A stretch of 64,000 nt of DNA from Thuidium tamariscinum (taxonomy: Eukaryota > Streptophyta > Bryopsida > Hypnales > Thuidiaceae), in assembly GCA_947034885.2 (NCBI GenBank), contig OX344749.2, positions 44,421,682-44,485,681 of the forward strand. Direction: 5' to 3'. A program made the translations under genes and the position numbers. Positions 1 through 11,661 of the stretch are shown here, piece after piece. Position 1 is the stretch's first letter. The number at the start of each line of letters is the position of its first letter. Below the pieces are notes generated by a model, which did not search any database, had not been told where the DNA came from, and was given only the letters and a program-made list of their open reading frames with translations.

Positions 1-2095
1 GCTCCAAAATTAGAAAATTTAATAATGATTTGGTAGTCTCAAGTATTTTTGTTTCATTTTCATTTTTTTCCTATAATTCAATGTTAAATATAAGTCTTAA
101 ACTTCATACTTGTTTCATATTCTGATTTCTACATTGATACAAGTAGAGGAGAAGTAATAGTAATGAGTTTTGATAGATACCTAGGACCCAAGATGCCATT
201 ATAAATGAATCTGTGAAAAAATAATTAATGATTCCCACTTGTTGAAAAAAATAAGGGTTTTAAACATCTAGTGGATTTTGAAGTCATTTAGCTTATTGCT
301 TAGTGAGCTGCAAATTGCCAATGTAACTAACCTACATGAGATAGAGTTTTTGATTACCATTAAAAATTGTATAGTAAGTAGTTCAAATGTGCAATCACAA
401 TATGGAGTCAAGAAAATGAGTCCATTTAACCTTCTCCATCACTCGCACATGAAACATGGTTATAAAGATATTAAGTTTTCACTTGAATTGGGAACCTATT
501 GAATTTTCTATGCTAAATGTGGATTAGCTACAAGCTAAATTTTTCTTGATAATTGTGCCCATAATTGAGGTCAAGTGCTGGAATACAAAATAGTATACTA
601 CATTACTTTGGTGGTTGTAAATTCTACTATACACAATCTATAGTTCCAACTTACCATTCAAATTTGGTGCAATTGTGTTTGAGATAATTTTATGAACTTA
701 ATAGCTACAACTTCTAGGGAGTGATACAAAAAAAATGAATTACTCTTTATAATGTCCTACATGGAACTCGACTCATAGAAGAACTCATGTTGTAAGTTTT
801 TTTAGTTTTGTTTGTGTATTATTTTTTCCTTGTTTTTTCCTTGTAAAAACAATAACAAGTTGTTAGTAGACTATAGACACTTTTCATTTGATATCTTTCC
901 TCATAATCTGATGTTGGATGTTAAAAATGCAAGTGGGATCCACTACCTCATACTACACTTGTGTTTCATTTTGCAAGTTTAAGTTCTTATATACTTAAAA
1001 GGAAAAGATGGTAACATGTTTTTTGCAAATATTCAATGTATTTATTCTTGTCTCGGATGTATATAGGATACACTTATGCATAAATATTTTTGCAAGCAAT
1101 AACTTATACATGTGGTTTATCTCTTGTTTGAGCTAAAAATTGTTCTTGCTTATAGTCTTGGCTTATATATTTCTTGTGAAATCATTTATACTGTCAACTT
1201 ATAGATTATTAGATGACTTCCTATGATTTAAAATGAAATTAAATAGGTTGATGCATCCAAATGGTAGTCACGTCAAGTGAACATGCAAGTCCCCTAACAT
1301 ATATGAGTAAATGTCAAAAGCATTTTAGTAAGAAAAAAATGTTAGAAGAAGCATTCTATGCTATTGTTTATTGGAATGCATGATAACTATATTCTAACTA
1401 TTGCATTAAACAAGAGTCTTTATGTGGAAAGAATATAAACAAATTTATGCACAAAAACTCAAAAAAAAACTTTTTATGCTTTAGTATGTTGGTATACATC
1501 ACTCCAAATTGTTGATCGCAAAAATTGAAAGAAGTCTACATCATATATATTATTTAAAATATCAACAATTTGACAAACATAGAAAAGATGTTGGTTCTCA
1601 CAATATTTGAGTTTTTTTTTGAATTGAGAGCATGGGATTGTATTAAACATTGTATAGAGATTGTAAGTTGCAATATGGACCACTATTCCATCTTAATGCC
1701 CTTGCATATGAAATATTTGTTAAATGGGACAATGTATTCAATTTATATTTTTTAGCCACACAATTCATATTAAGGTGCAATTTTTTGGCATGAGGACTTG
1801 AGTTTGTGATGTACATATTTGCAAAAAAAAATTCCAAAAATTAAAATGATTATTGGTGATAATATAAAAACTCTTAGAGTTTGTTGAAAACTACTCTAGG
1901 GTTTTGGGTTTTGGGTTGTTGAAAACTTCATCAAATTGACAGTTCTTTTAAACCCTAAGAAAACGTACTCAAACGCACATTTTCTCAAGCATATTAGGTC
2001 ATGCTTTCCATCACCCAACAATGCTGCAATTCAAATGACAACATTAAAAACGTGCACAACTCCCAAATCTCTATCCTTCAACAACTCCCTTCTCT
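1..2095 (+). repeat. Long dispersed repeat R1, copy a
   Basis: This AT-rich block is a diverged direct copy of 6660-10615. Matching landmarks include 'gtggattttgaagtcattta' near 270 and 'gtagattttgaggtcattta' near 6943, the 'ttctcacaatatttg' stretch near 1594 and 8885, and 'attgacagttcttt' near 1935 and 'attgacggttttt' near 9856. The similarity continues from about 1960 to 2090 ('aacgtgcacaac'), which matches 10500-10600. Copy a lacks three insertions present in copy b and so serves as their empty-site control. The short ORFs inside are not conserved as frames. I see no gene in it. Confidence 0.75.
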
Positions 2096-2130
2096 ATGTT
2101 GAGAACCAGTTGAAACCGTAGTGTGAACGT

Positions 2131-3722
2131 TCCCCATAAGGCATGACGTATTAGCCAACAAAATATTTCTTAGTCAATAGGGAGAAAGTACTATTGATTG
2201 TCTCTCTAGCTTTGTAAATACTTCTATTTTTCAATGCTAACAAGTGTATTTTTCTCTTGCATTCTTTGGTGTTACTTTGTGTTTTGAGCTTTTAGTTTGT
2301 TTATTATACTCAACATAACCTAAATCATTTCATATTTTGGAGGCCTCATGGAATTAGTTAATCTTTAAAAGATGGACCTATCACTCAGTTTGTTACCATT
2401 TTGGAAGTAGATATGTTTGAATTTTTTTCTTAGAGATGAAAGTACATGTCATGTATACTTTACAAAAACTTTAGATTTTCTTTAAGAAAATTGATTTTTT
2501 TGAATTTTTTTGAAAACAGAAGTGAAAGAAAATCATATCAAATAGAAAATTATCTCAAAAAATTTGAAAATTTCACCATGTGTGTACACTATAGTGAAAA
2601 ACATTATGGTTGAAACTTAATTCCCATGTACTTCTATAAACAAGATGCAATAGACATTAAAAATGTGGCCAAAGTTCAAAATGCAATAAAATATTCAATT
2701 CTATGAATTTTTCCAAAATTTCAATTGGAGTAGAAACTAGAGTAGAAGATTGTCATTTCATTAGTTGGGCTCAAACTCAAAAATGTCATTTTCAAGGAGA
2801 AATTTTAGATTTAGTCAATTTCTCAAAATACACTAAAATCGCAAATTTTGCCATCCATTTTCTCTAATTACTTTCAACTATACGAAAACAAACATTGGTT
2901 AGACTAAAAACTCAATTGGGGATTCTTTACAACTCAACATGAGAAGTCATTAAAAAAAAGTGAATGAAAAAACTACTGTTGAGGTCTTTTTGTGATCCTA
3001 CAAAAGTAGCCAAATGCCACAAAATGGCGCCAATGTCGCTTAGGGATTAAAAGAATGTTCGAAGTTGAAATGCAATGGTCTCTTGACATGTTTGCTCTTG
3101 GAATGTTCATCTTTTATACATTGTTGGTGCAATGAAGAAGCAAAATGTATAAATAGTGTAAATTTCAAAAGGTGGATACATTTAGAGCCCAAGTGCTGTA
3201 TGTACTTTTTTTTTTACCTTGCTTTCTTTGCAATTCAATCTTGATATTTTCTGAACCTCCTAACTATAAATTTACTTATATATCAAACCTTGTGGTTTCA
3301 TGTTTAGCTAATTACGTGAACATTATATTCTAATTTTATCTTCTTTCTATTGGAAACAACAAACTAAATGAAATATTGTTTTGTAGGTCATAATTGGTTA
3401 TTGTACAATAAGTTAAATTTATTGGAAGATTTTCTTAAATAAAATGGTGATGTAGAAAGAGGTATTAATAATATCATTTTATCCCCCAAAAGATGTTGAC
3501 CTATCACTAGAATAGTGAGCCAGAGATTATTAGATTCTAAAATGAATAGGTGCATTGTATATTTGAACTTCAATTTTTATAATTAATCAAATATTCAAAA
3601 CTTCAAAAAATATGAGTCTATATTAAATAGATGCAAAGAAAGTTGATTGCAAAATGATTTGAGATATTAGTATTGTAAAAAAAAATCTTTGTCCATCATA
3701 TATGTTTTCTTGTAATGTACAA
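2131..3722. other. AT-rich stretch, no gene seen
   Basis: About 1.6 kb of AT-rich sequence with only short random ORFs on either strand. I recognised no repeat partner elsewhere in the window and no RNA gene. Confidence 0.5.
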
Positions 3723-5030
3723 TGGGATTTCAACCAAAATGGCATTTTGGGATCCGTAGTCAAAACAATTTCAGCTCTACCAACTTTGGTAGCCTCTTGA
3801 GAGCTCAAAAATTATATTTTAATATTTTAATATGATTTTGATGTTCAAAATCTACCAACATGTGTAGTTGTGAGAAACATTTCACTACTTTTGACTTTGA
3901 CACCCTCCCAAGGATTGAGTTTCTTTTGTTGCTTTTTTTGCATAAAATTTTTGGTATGAAATAAAATTTGTGTTTTTAATATCTGTAAAAAATTTCAAGG
4001 TCAAAATATTAATTTAAAAGAAGATATTTGAAATCCCCCAACATGTGTAGTTTTGAGAATTTTTTTACAATTGCCAACTTTGACAACCTCTCAAGGGTTG
4101 AAAAATTGGTTTCTTACCATGAATTTTTTTGTAAAGTCATCTCTATGTTAATAACAAGTGTTCCAAATTTCAATTTTGAATGAATTACCAAAAAAAAAGA
4201 TATACAAAATCTCCCAACATTTATAATTGTGAGAATTTTTTCACTATTGCCGACTTTCACACCCTCTCAAGGGCTGAAAATTTGTCTATTTAACATGAAT
4301 TTTTTTTCATAAGATCACCTCTACATTGATAATATATGTTCTAAATTTCAAGTTCAAAAGACATACCCAAAGAAAGATATTCAAAATCTTCCAACATGTG
4401 TAGTTGTGAGGATGAGTTTTTACATCCGTGTCAAACTTTGCTTAACAAAATAACACTATACTAAGGGCTCAAAAACTCCTCCTGACAACTACACATGTTG
4501 AGAGATTTTGGATATCTTTTTTTTGGTATTTCATTTAAAATTGAAATTTGGAATACATGTTGTCAACATAAAGATGACTTCACCAAAAAAGTTCATGGTA
4601 AGAAACCAATTTTTCAGCCCTAAGGACGGTGTCAAAGTTGGCAATTGTAAAATTTTCTCAAAACTTCACATGTTGGGAGATTTCAAATATCTTTTCTTTT
4701 TACCTTGAAATTTTTCACACATTAAAAACATAGAGATTATTTCATTACAAAAATCTCATGATGAAAAAAAATTCAATCCTTGGAAGGGTGTCAAAGTTGA
4801 AAGTAGTGAAATGTTTCTTATAGCTACACATGTTGGTAGATTTTCAAAATCTTTTTTTTTAAGTCTTTTAGATTTGAAATTTATCATGCATGTTATTAAC
4901 TTATAAGTGATGTTGTAAAAAAAATTTCATATTAAAATATCAATTTTTAAACTCTCGGGAGGCTGTCAAAGTTAGTAGAGTTGAAATTGTTTTTACTGCG
5001 GATCCAAAAATGCCATTTTGATTGGGACCC
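3723..5030. repeat. Fold-back element FB1 built of ~175-bp subrepeats
   Basis: A large imperfect inverted repeat with a left arm at about 3723-4415, a loop of about 60 bp and a right arm at about 4477-5030. The outer ends pair ('caaaatggcattttgggatc' at the left; its near reverse complement at 5000-5022). Within the left arm the phrase 'caacatgtgtagttgtgag' or a variant recurs at about 3856, 4039, 4214 and 4391. Each recurrence is followed by a 'gccgactttgacaccctc' type phrase, giving a period of about 175-183 bp. The right arm carries the inverted series at about 4487, 4661 and 4822. It is non-coding and would fold into a hairpin of more than 500 bp. It is probably a non-autonomous fold-back transposon or an inverted tandem array. 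Confidence 0.8.
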
Positions 5031-5680
5031 TACTCTACATTGGGATCTCTTAACCCATAAGGAATCATTGTTGGCTCAAGGGACAAATTGGATTTTGCAC
5101 AATTATTTATAGTCTCAATTTTTGTCATGCTTTTTTGAAACTTTTGTGAAGATAGGAAAAACAATTAACTTTGTAAGAATATAATATGTCTTTCAATTGG
5201 TCCTCAAGAGCATACATTCCTTTTTTTTTACATAAAAAGAATATATTTGTTCCATTTGTATAAGTAATGTGAAAGTTATAAATCATCCTGTTTTTTGGGC
5301 AATTATAACAATTTCTAAAGAAAATAATGTATTGGATTCATTTTTGAGTTCAATTTTCATAGTCTTTCAAGAAAAAAGTTCCCTATGGTTTAGTTTACTA
5401 ATAAGAAAAACCGTACCTTTATGCTAAGTGTATTTCAATTCCATCTTAAAGATGATAATAATTTAGATGCAAATATCTTGCAATCTTTGCAAAAAATTTA
5501 CTTAAATATATATTCTATACATCCTTCATCCTTGAACTAGTTAGGTGTAAAATTCTATGGTTAGAAGTGCAAAAAATCAATATTTTAATTTTTTTAATTC
5601 TTTGCAATATTAATATAGCAATTTTGAATGTCTTTTTGACAAAAAAGGCCTTGGCCTACTAAAGTTACTCCAGTGCATGT
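5031..5680. other. AT-rich spacer, no gene seen
   Basis: Spacer between two fold-back elements. I see no convincing coding frame, repeat partner or RNA gene. Confidence 0.45.
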
Positions 5681-6559
5681 GTATAGTGCCCTACAACCAA
5701 GGTTGACGCTCCTCATTTGGACCCTTCCATTTTTTTATATAATTTAGAATGTAGCGTACATTTCTTGTTTTCTTCAATCAACATTTGTACCTAACACAAT
5801 TCCCCTCAAGAATATTAAACTATTGGTTTTCAAAAACCAAAACTCTATTTTCAATGAATTTTTGCAATTTTTTTTTGCAATTTTACATAAAAATTCACAA
5901 AAAACCATTTGGGATGAATTTTTTGAATTTGATTGTGGGGATGTGTAGGAAACCTCCATATGCACATCTTTCCTAGAAAGAACATCTTCAAAACAAATTC
6001 ACAATTCCCTTTTCTAAAGGTTTGAATGAATGTGTGAATAGTGCCTAGATTTTTGAAAATTAATATCTCCTTGTTATTATATTTTCCTATTTTTCTTTAT
6101 GTAGTAACTAATTTTGCATATTTGAGCATGATTGTACAATTACTTTAGCAAAATCTAATAGCAATAAAGAGATATTGATTTTCAAAAATTTGGATACTCT
6201 TCACACATCCATTCAAATCTCTAGAAAAGGAAATTGTGAACTTTTTTTGAAGATTCTCATTGAAGGAAAGATGTGTGTATGGAGGTTTCCTACACATCCC
6301 CACAATCAAATTCAAAAATTCATTCCCAATGTTTTTTTGTGAATTTTCATGTAAAATCACAATTTTTTTTAAAAAAAATTCACTAAAAATAGAATTTTGA
6401 TTTTTGGAAACAAAAAATTTGATATGCTTAAGGGAAATTGTGTTAGGTACAAACTTTGATTGAATAAAATAAGAAATGTAAACTAAATTTTAAAATATAC
6501 CAAAAAAATAGAAGGATCTAAATGGGGGGCATCAACCTTTGTTGTAGGGCACTGTATAG
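5681..6559. repeat. Fold-back element FB2
   Basis: An inverted repeat with arms at about 5681-6085 and 6150-6559. The left end 'gtatagtgccctacaacc' pairs with 'gttgtagggcactgtata' at 6541. Inside, 'ggaaacctccatatgcacat' at 5949 pairs with its near reverse complement around 6272. Small ORFs in the two arms are mirror images and are not genes. A fragment of the same arm ('aaacatccatatgcacat') recurs at about 49570, so this is a dispersed family rather than a unique hairpin. Confidence 0.75.
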
Positions 6560-9062
6560 AGCAAGTTTTATTACATTTTAATTGGCTCAATAAGAGATAC
6601 TAAATTTCAAAGTATTTATGAATAAAAAAATGGATTGTGAAGAGCTATTGAGCCTTTGGGCTACAAAGTCAATAAATTAGGTAATGTTTTGGGGATTGCA
6701 AGTACTTTTTCTTCATCTTTGTTTTATTTCTATTTGTTCATATAATTTGTCATTAAATATGAGTCTTTAGCTTCATACTTGCCTCATTTTCTAGCTTCTA
6801 CTTAGACACAAGTAAAATAGAAGTAATAGTAATGAATTTTGACAAATATCTAGGACCAAAGTTGCCATTGCAAATGAATCTATGAATAAATAATTAGTGA
6901 TTTCTACCCATTGAAGAGAAAAAAGGGTTTAAAAGATCTAGTAGATTTTGAGGTCATTTAGCTGATTGCCTAATAAGTTGTAAATTGAAAATGTAACTAA
7001 TCTACACAAGATAGAATTTTTGATTACCATTGAAAATTGTATAGTGAGTAGTTCAAATGTGCAATGACAACAAGGAGCCAAAAACATGTCTCCATTTAAC
7101 CTCTTCTATTGCTCACATAGATTGTAAAGATGCTAACTTTTTACTTGAATTTGGAAACATGTTGAATTTTTTACACTAAACATGAATAGTAACAAGCTAA
7201 ACTTTTCTTGATAATTGTTGTCATGTGTTGGGATGCAAAGTAGCATACCACATTACTAGAGTGGTAAGTAGATTCTACTGAGTAGAAGCTATAGTCCTAA
7301 TAAATTTAGCATCCCAATTTTGTACATTTGTGTCCAAGATAATTATTTGGACTTGGCAATCATAGCTACAAACAAAATGATTTACTCTTCACAATGTCCT
7401 TCATGCACCTAGATTTATAGAAGAGCTCATGTTGTAAGTTTTTCAGTTTTGTTCATATACTATTTTCTCTTCGTGAAAAAATAACAAGTTGTTAGTCGAC
7501 TCTAAACACCTTTCATCTAATAACTTGCCTCATAATTTGACAGTGGATGTTATAGGTGCAAGTAGGGTCTACTACCTCTTGGAATATTTTTTGACAAACT
7601 TCAAAAACTTTCATACTACACTCATGTTTTATTTTACACGTTTAAGTTCTTTCACACTTAAAAGGAGAAGATGGCAACATATTTTTTTGCGAACTTTCAA
7701 TGTCTTTATTCCTATCTTCAATGTATATATGACACACTTATGAATATAAATTTTTACAAGCAATAACTTATGCATGTAGCTTAACTCATGTTTGAGCAAA
7801 ATAATTATTCTTATTTATGCTTTTGTCTTATGTACTCCTTGTGAAATCGTTTATAGATTATTAGATGACTTCCTATGTTTTATAATGAAATTAAGTAGGT
7901 TTGATACATCCAAAAGATGGTGAGGCCTAGTGAACATGCAAGTCCCCTAACATATATGAGTAAATGATAAAAGTATTTTAGTAAAAAACACACTAGAAGA
8001 AGAATCCTATGCTATTAAAAGGTTAGTTAACACAAAAGAATCCTCATAAATTTAAAGCCTTTGGTTAAATAAATTACTATTTTAGATAAATCCAAATAGG
8101 AAATCTTCATTAGTACAAGCTTTTTTCCTCTTCTTTGTTCTTAATTAACTAATTTGTGACCTTGCAAAAAAATCATGAAGCATTAAGTGACCAAGTTTGG
8201 ATGGATTCCCATGTTTAGAGTTTAGCCAATATTTGTTAAAGACAAAAGATTTTTTAGAATTTTTAGAAGTATGCAACATTTGAAATATTAGAAACAATAT
8301 ATTGTAAATTAGTAAATTTTTTGCATAAAACATTTAACAATATTAGAAAAAGTCCCAAAATATCTATAAAACAAATGCAACAAAAGTTGATGAGGTAAGT
8401 ATAAAAAAATTCTAAAGTTAAAAACTAAATGCCTATTTTTATACCAACAAATATAAAAAATATATGAATAAGAATGTCGAACAAATATATAATGACTAAT
8501 AAAATTGACTACAAATTTGAAATGTTTTCATTCAAACAATCATACTATGAGCAAAGTCCAAATTCCAAAAGTATACATGAAAGTTGTAGTGAGCAAGATA
8601 TTCTACAATATTATAGGAATTTGAAGAGAAAGTTAGTTGTGATTTGACAAAATATTAATTTGAAAGTTAGCTAAGTCAAAAACTTAGGTTTGTTCACCAA
8701 ATGTTGAAATTGGAATTACTTTATCTTATTTCAAATTTTTTCTTAGAACTCCAAAAAAACTTTTCATACCTTAGCATGTTCATATATATCATTTCAAATT
8801 GTTGTACTCAAAAATTAAAGGAAGTTTCCATTATTTAATATTTAAAATATCATCAATTTAACAAACATACAAATGATCTTAGTTCTCACAATATTTGGTT
8901 TTCTTTTGGAATTGAGATCATGGAATTATATGAGCCATTGTATAGAGATTGTAGGTTGCAATATGGACCATTGTTCCATCTTAATGCCCTTGCATTTGAA
9001 ATTATTTGTTAAATGGAACAATCTATTCAATTTATATTTTACAACTACACAATGCATTTTAA

Positions 9063-9700
9063 CCCCTAAATGCTTCAGGCACCAAAATCTAGTGTTTGCA
9101 AAACTTTGAAGTCAAACAAAACTTAACCAAGTTGCTATTTTTAGTAGCTTAATATTTTTGGAAAGTTCTTTGTGAAGTCTAGTTTGAGCATCTAAAATCT
9201 GATCTTGAAATTAATGAATAATGATTTTTCTATTGAAGATTTTGTGCAAGGGTACCTATTGCAATCTTGACTTCATGTAGTGTTGAGAACTCTTGGAAAT
9301 GAGCCTCAAATACACTAGATCTTGGATCAAAAATCACATTCAAAATTCACTTAAAAAAACTATAGTGTAGATTTTAAGAAGCCATAAGTTGATTGGAGTT
9401 ATCCATGTTAGGTTCTTTAACCTCATATTTTTTTGGTCACCATTTTTTTAGATTCGACTTGTGAAAAGAGGGTTGAAATTTTTATCCAATTTTAACGCCC
9501 TCATGGTCAAACATTATAATCTTTCACTCTATCAGTGATATTATTGTGTTTCCTTTTCCTATGAGATCTCTAACATATCTAGTTTAAATTGGTACGGTTA
9601 CAATTTAAAAAAAATTGATACAACTTATCAAAATGTTGGCATTTTGTTCAATTCAGAGCAAATTTCAAGTCACTTTAAACAGGCCTTGGGCATTTAGGGA
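9063..9700 (-). mobile_element. Non-autonomous DNA transposon, family F (copy F1)
   Basis: The element starts 'CCCCTAAATGC' and ends 'GCATTTAGGGA', giving roughly 10-bp terminal inverted repeats. It is flanked by TTAA at 9059-9062 and 9701-9704. The R1a copy at 1770-1773 has a single TTAA with no element, so this is a clean insertion with a 3-4 bp TAA/TTAA target duplication. No transposase is encoded. The body matches copies at 26511 and 49836 in the opposite orientation. The short TA-rich duplication fits PIF/Harbinger-like or similar MITEs, but the superfamily is inferred. Confidence 0.75.
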
Positions 9701-9870
9701 TTAAGGTATAACTTTTTTGTATGAAGACTTGAGTTCATACGCACATGTTTGCAAAAAAGAATTCCAAAATTTTAAATTACCATTGGTGATATCATAAAAA
9801 CTTTATCACTCTATTGAAAACTACTCTACGATTTAGGATTTAGGGTTGCTATCAAATTGACGGTTTTTTG

Positions 9871-10475
9871 ACGATGAAAGGGAGCCCCTCCTCGGCACTA
9901 AGTCCCAAGGGCATTCGGGGTTCCACCTGGCTGCCCCAGTAGGTGGAATTTTCACCGTCTTGCCCACCCACGCTCATTGTTTGAGGAAAACACTATGGAG
10001 TATAATTTTTTCTTGGCGATTGGGGTCCTAGTTGTAATGTAATGTGATGTCAATGGTTTTATATTTTTTCTTATAAAACCAAAAGGTCCTAGCTAGTAGT
10101 AGATGTTACCCCTTCATATTTACCCTAAACGGCGCTATGCGCCATGTACTGAAGCTATGTGCCTAATGGCACTCCATTGTAGGCCTAGACCCTACTCACT
10201 CCGCTCCGTAGGGTTGAGGTGCTACAACTTAAATAAGACATTTCTTTTTTTGAAGACAACCTTGGGGTGGATTGATTTGAATTTGGGCAGGGATGAAAAT
10301 TCCACCTGCTGGGGCAGCCAGGCGGAACCCCGAATGCCCTTGGGACTTAGTGCCGTGGGGAGCCCCTGGGGGGAAACGAACGACCTGTGGTCGCCGACTA
10401 TCGTCAGTTAGTCTTAGAACAGGCTGGGGCGGGTCGACAGAGATGAGAATGGTACAGTAGTCTGGTGACAGAGAT
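9871..10475. mobile_element. GC-rich inverted-repeat insertion FB3
   Basis: A roughly 600-bp insertion in R1b whose composition is very unlike its AT-rich host. Arms of about 85 bp (9880-9965 and 10284-10367) are near-perfect reverse complements, sharing 'ggcactaagtcccaagggc' and 'tggctgcccca' with only a few differences. About 320 bp lies between the arms. The flanks resume the R1 repeat on both sides. The 102-codon frame at 10103-10411 runs through the right arm and has no recognisable product. Transposon class and target duplication are not resolved. Confidence 0.7.
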
Positions 10476-10801
10476 ATACATTGAACTCTAACTTAACGCA
10501 CATTTCTTCGAGCACATCAGGCCACAGTTTCCGTGAACCCGCAACGCTGCAAATCAAAAGACAGCATAAAAAACGTGCACAACCCTGAAATCCCTTCTCT
10601 GCACGGACTACATGAATCCCTCAAACCGGAAAAAAATCACACAAGCTAAGTGTCCAAAAGATAGAAATGAAAGACAGAGCAACCCTAAAACCCAACGAAT
10701 TGATGGTCAGAAACGTGCAACGCTTAGCATGATGCTGATGCAGAATCACCCAAATGGGATTCCACTGAATTGAAACTCTCCACCAAAACGGCTATGATCA
10801 G

Positions 10802-11237
10802 CTACAAAAATTGCGCCACGATTGCAGTCCCATGTCGTTGAAGATGGAATGCACCGAAAATCCTAATCAGGAGCTTGGAAACTGGCATCTGAAAGCAGTG
10901 AAAGTCAAATCTCGCAATCCTCCATCCACACTCAAAAGCTCCCAAGTTCAGCCCCAATTGGAATGCTTTCACAAGTTCTACCCCTGAAAATCTGTCAATA
11001 TGGATAAACAATTCGAAGGATATAGAACACATTGAACAACTGATCAGGATGCGCTAGATTACTGATACCGGGAAGAGATTCATAGACATGGCAAATGCCA
11101 TTGCAAGTTTTCTCAGTAAGCTGACTGTCGACAAGATGACGTATCACCTTTTCTGCGGCAGGGAATGTTAACAACGACACATTTCTAACCTTGCACGTAG
11201 AACGCAACTGTTTCTCCGTCATCTTTTGAGTCAACAA
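10802..11237 (-). pseudogene. Unidentified coding relic, minus strand
   Basis: Two overlapping minus-strand frames (11237-10995 and 11032-10802) have higher GC and more protein-like composition than their surroundings. They include 'VSLLTFPAAEKVIRHLVDS' and 'ELVKAFQLGLNLGAF'. They are in different frames. Either a frameshift or a short intron (minus strand, roughly 11034 to 10985, ending 'ttttcag') would be needed to join them. I do not recognise the family. A fragment of a gene left behind near the duplication is as likely as a small intact gene. Confidence 0.3.
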
Positions 11238-11640
11238 CTCGAAAGCTAATGGCTAACTCAATGGCTATCACTAGTTAGCTTACAAATTTTCCAGTACCTG
11301 TGTCCTTAGACCTTGCTTCTAAGGTTAGTGTTCCATCCAGACTGCTACGCGGGTCAAAGCTGATCTGGCCGACATCCCAACGTTTTCTTCAAACAGCGGC
11401 TTTTAGACATGGTGCACTAGGAGCGGTACAGAAGCAAACATGAAGTATGAGACGGTTCCTCTGTGTAGAGAATCGAGGGCCATCAGACATTCGGCACCGA
11501 CACGACACCATGGTCGCAGGTCCAATAGCAATTGGCGGTGTTTAGAAGTGAGCGCACCAGGGAAGTCGCTTCCGAAGAACTTGAAACTTGTTTTGCAATA
11601 CGTAGTTACAGCCCGTGGAAGTCGGCCCTCCCTCCGTCAA

Positions 11641-11661
11641 CCAATCGCGTCTTGACACGTG
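11641..11661 (+). promoter_or_regulatory. CCAAT box + G-box, TNL copy A
   Basis: CCAAT at 11641-11645 is followed exactly 10 bp later by CACGTG at 11656-11661, inside 'acacgtgtcc'. The same pair with the same spacing occurs upstream of copies B and C. CACGTG is the plant G-box, bound by bZIP and bHLH factors. Its use here is inferred from position and conservation. Confidence 0.55.

Larger units (their letters stand above)
6660..10615 (+). repeat. Long dispersed repeat R1, copy b (interrupted)
   Basis: Second copy of R1, diverged from 1-2095 and expanded by insertions. These are about 730 bp of AT-rich sequence at roughly 8018-8745 that copy a lacks, a 638-bp transposon at 9063-9700, and a GC-rich inverted-repeat insertion at about 9871-10475. 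After the last insertion the match to copy a resumes ('acgcacatttcttcgagc' against 'acgcacattttctcaagc') and fades near 10615. I see no gene. Confidence 0.7.

Noticed and set aside
1898..1918. 'agggttttgggttttggg' as an interstitial telomere repeat
   Set aside because: The unit is TTTTGGG, not the plant TTTAGGG, and only two units occur.
3845..4440. Regularly spaced repeats at ~175 bp considered as a CRISPR-like array
   Set aside because: The repeats are long and diverged without constant spacers, and form a eukaryotic fold-back element.
10103..10411. 102-codon frame in the GC-rich insertion
   Set aside because: It runs through the right hairpin arm, and the mirrored arm has no matching protein. 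No domain recognised.
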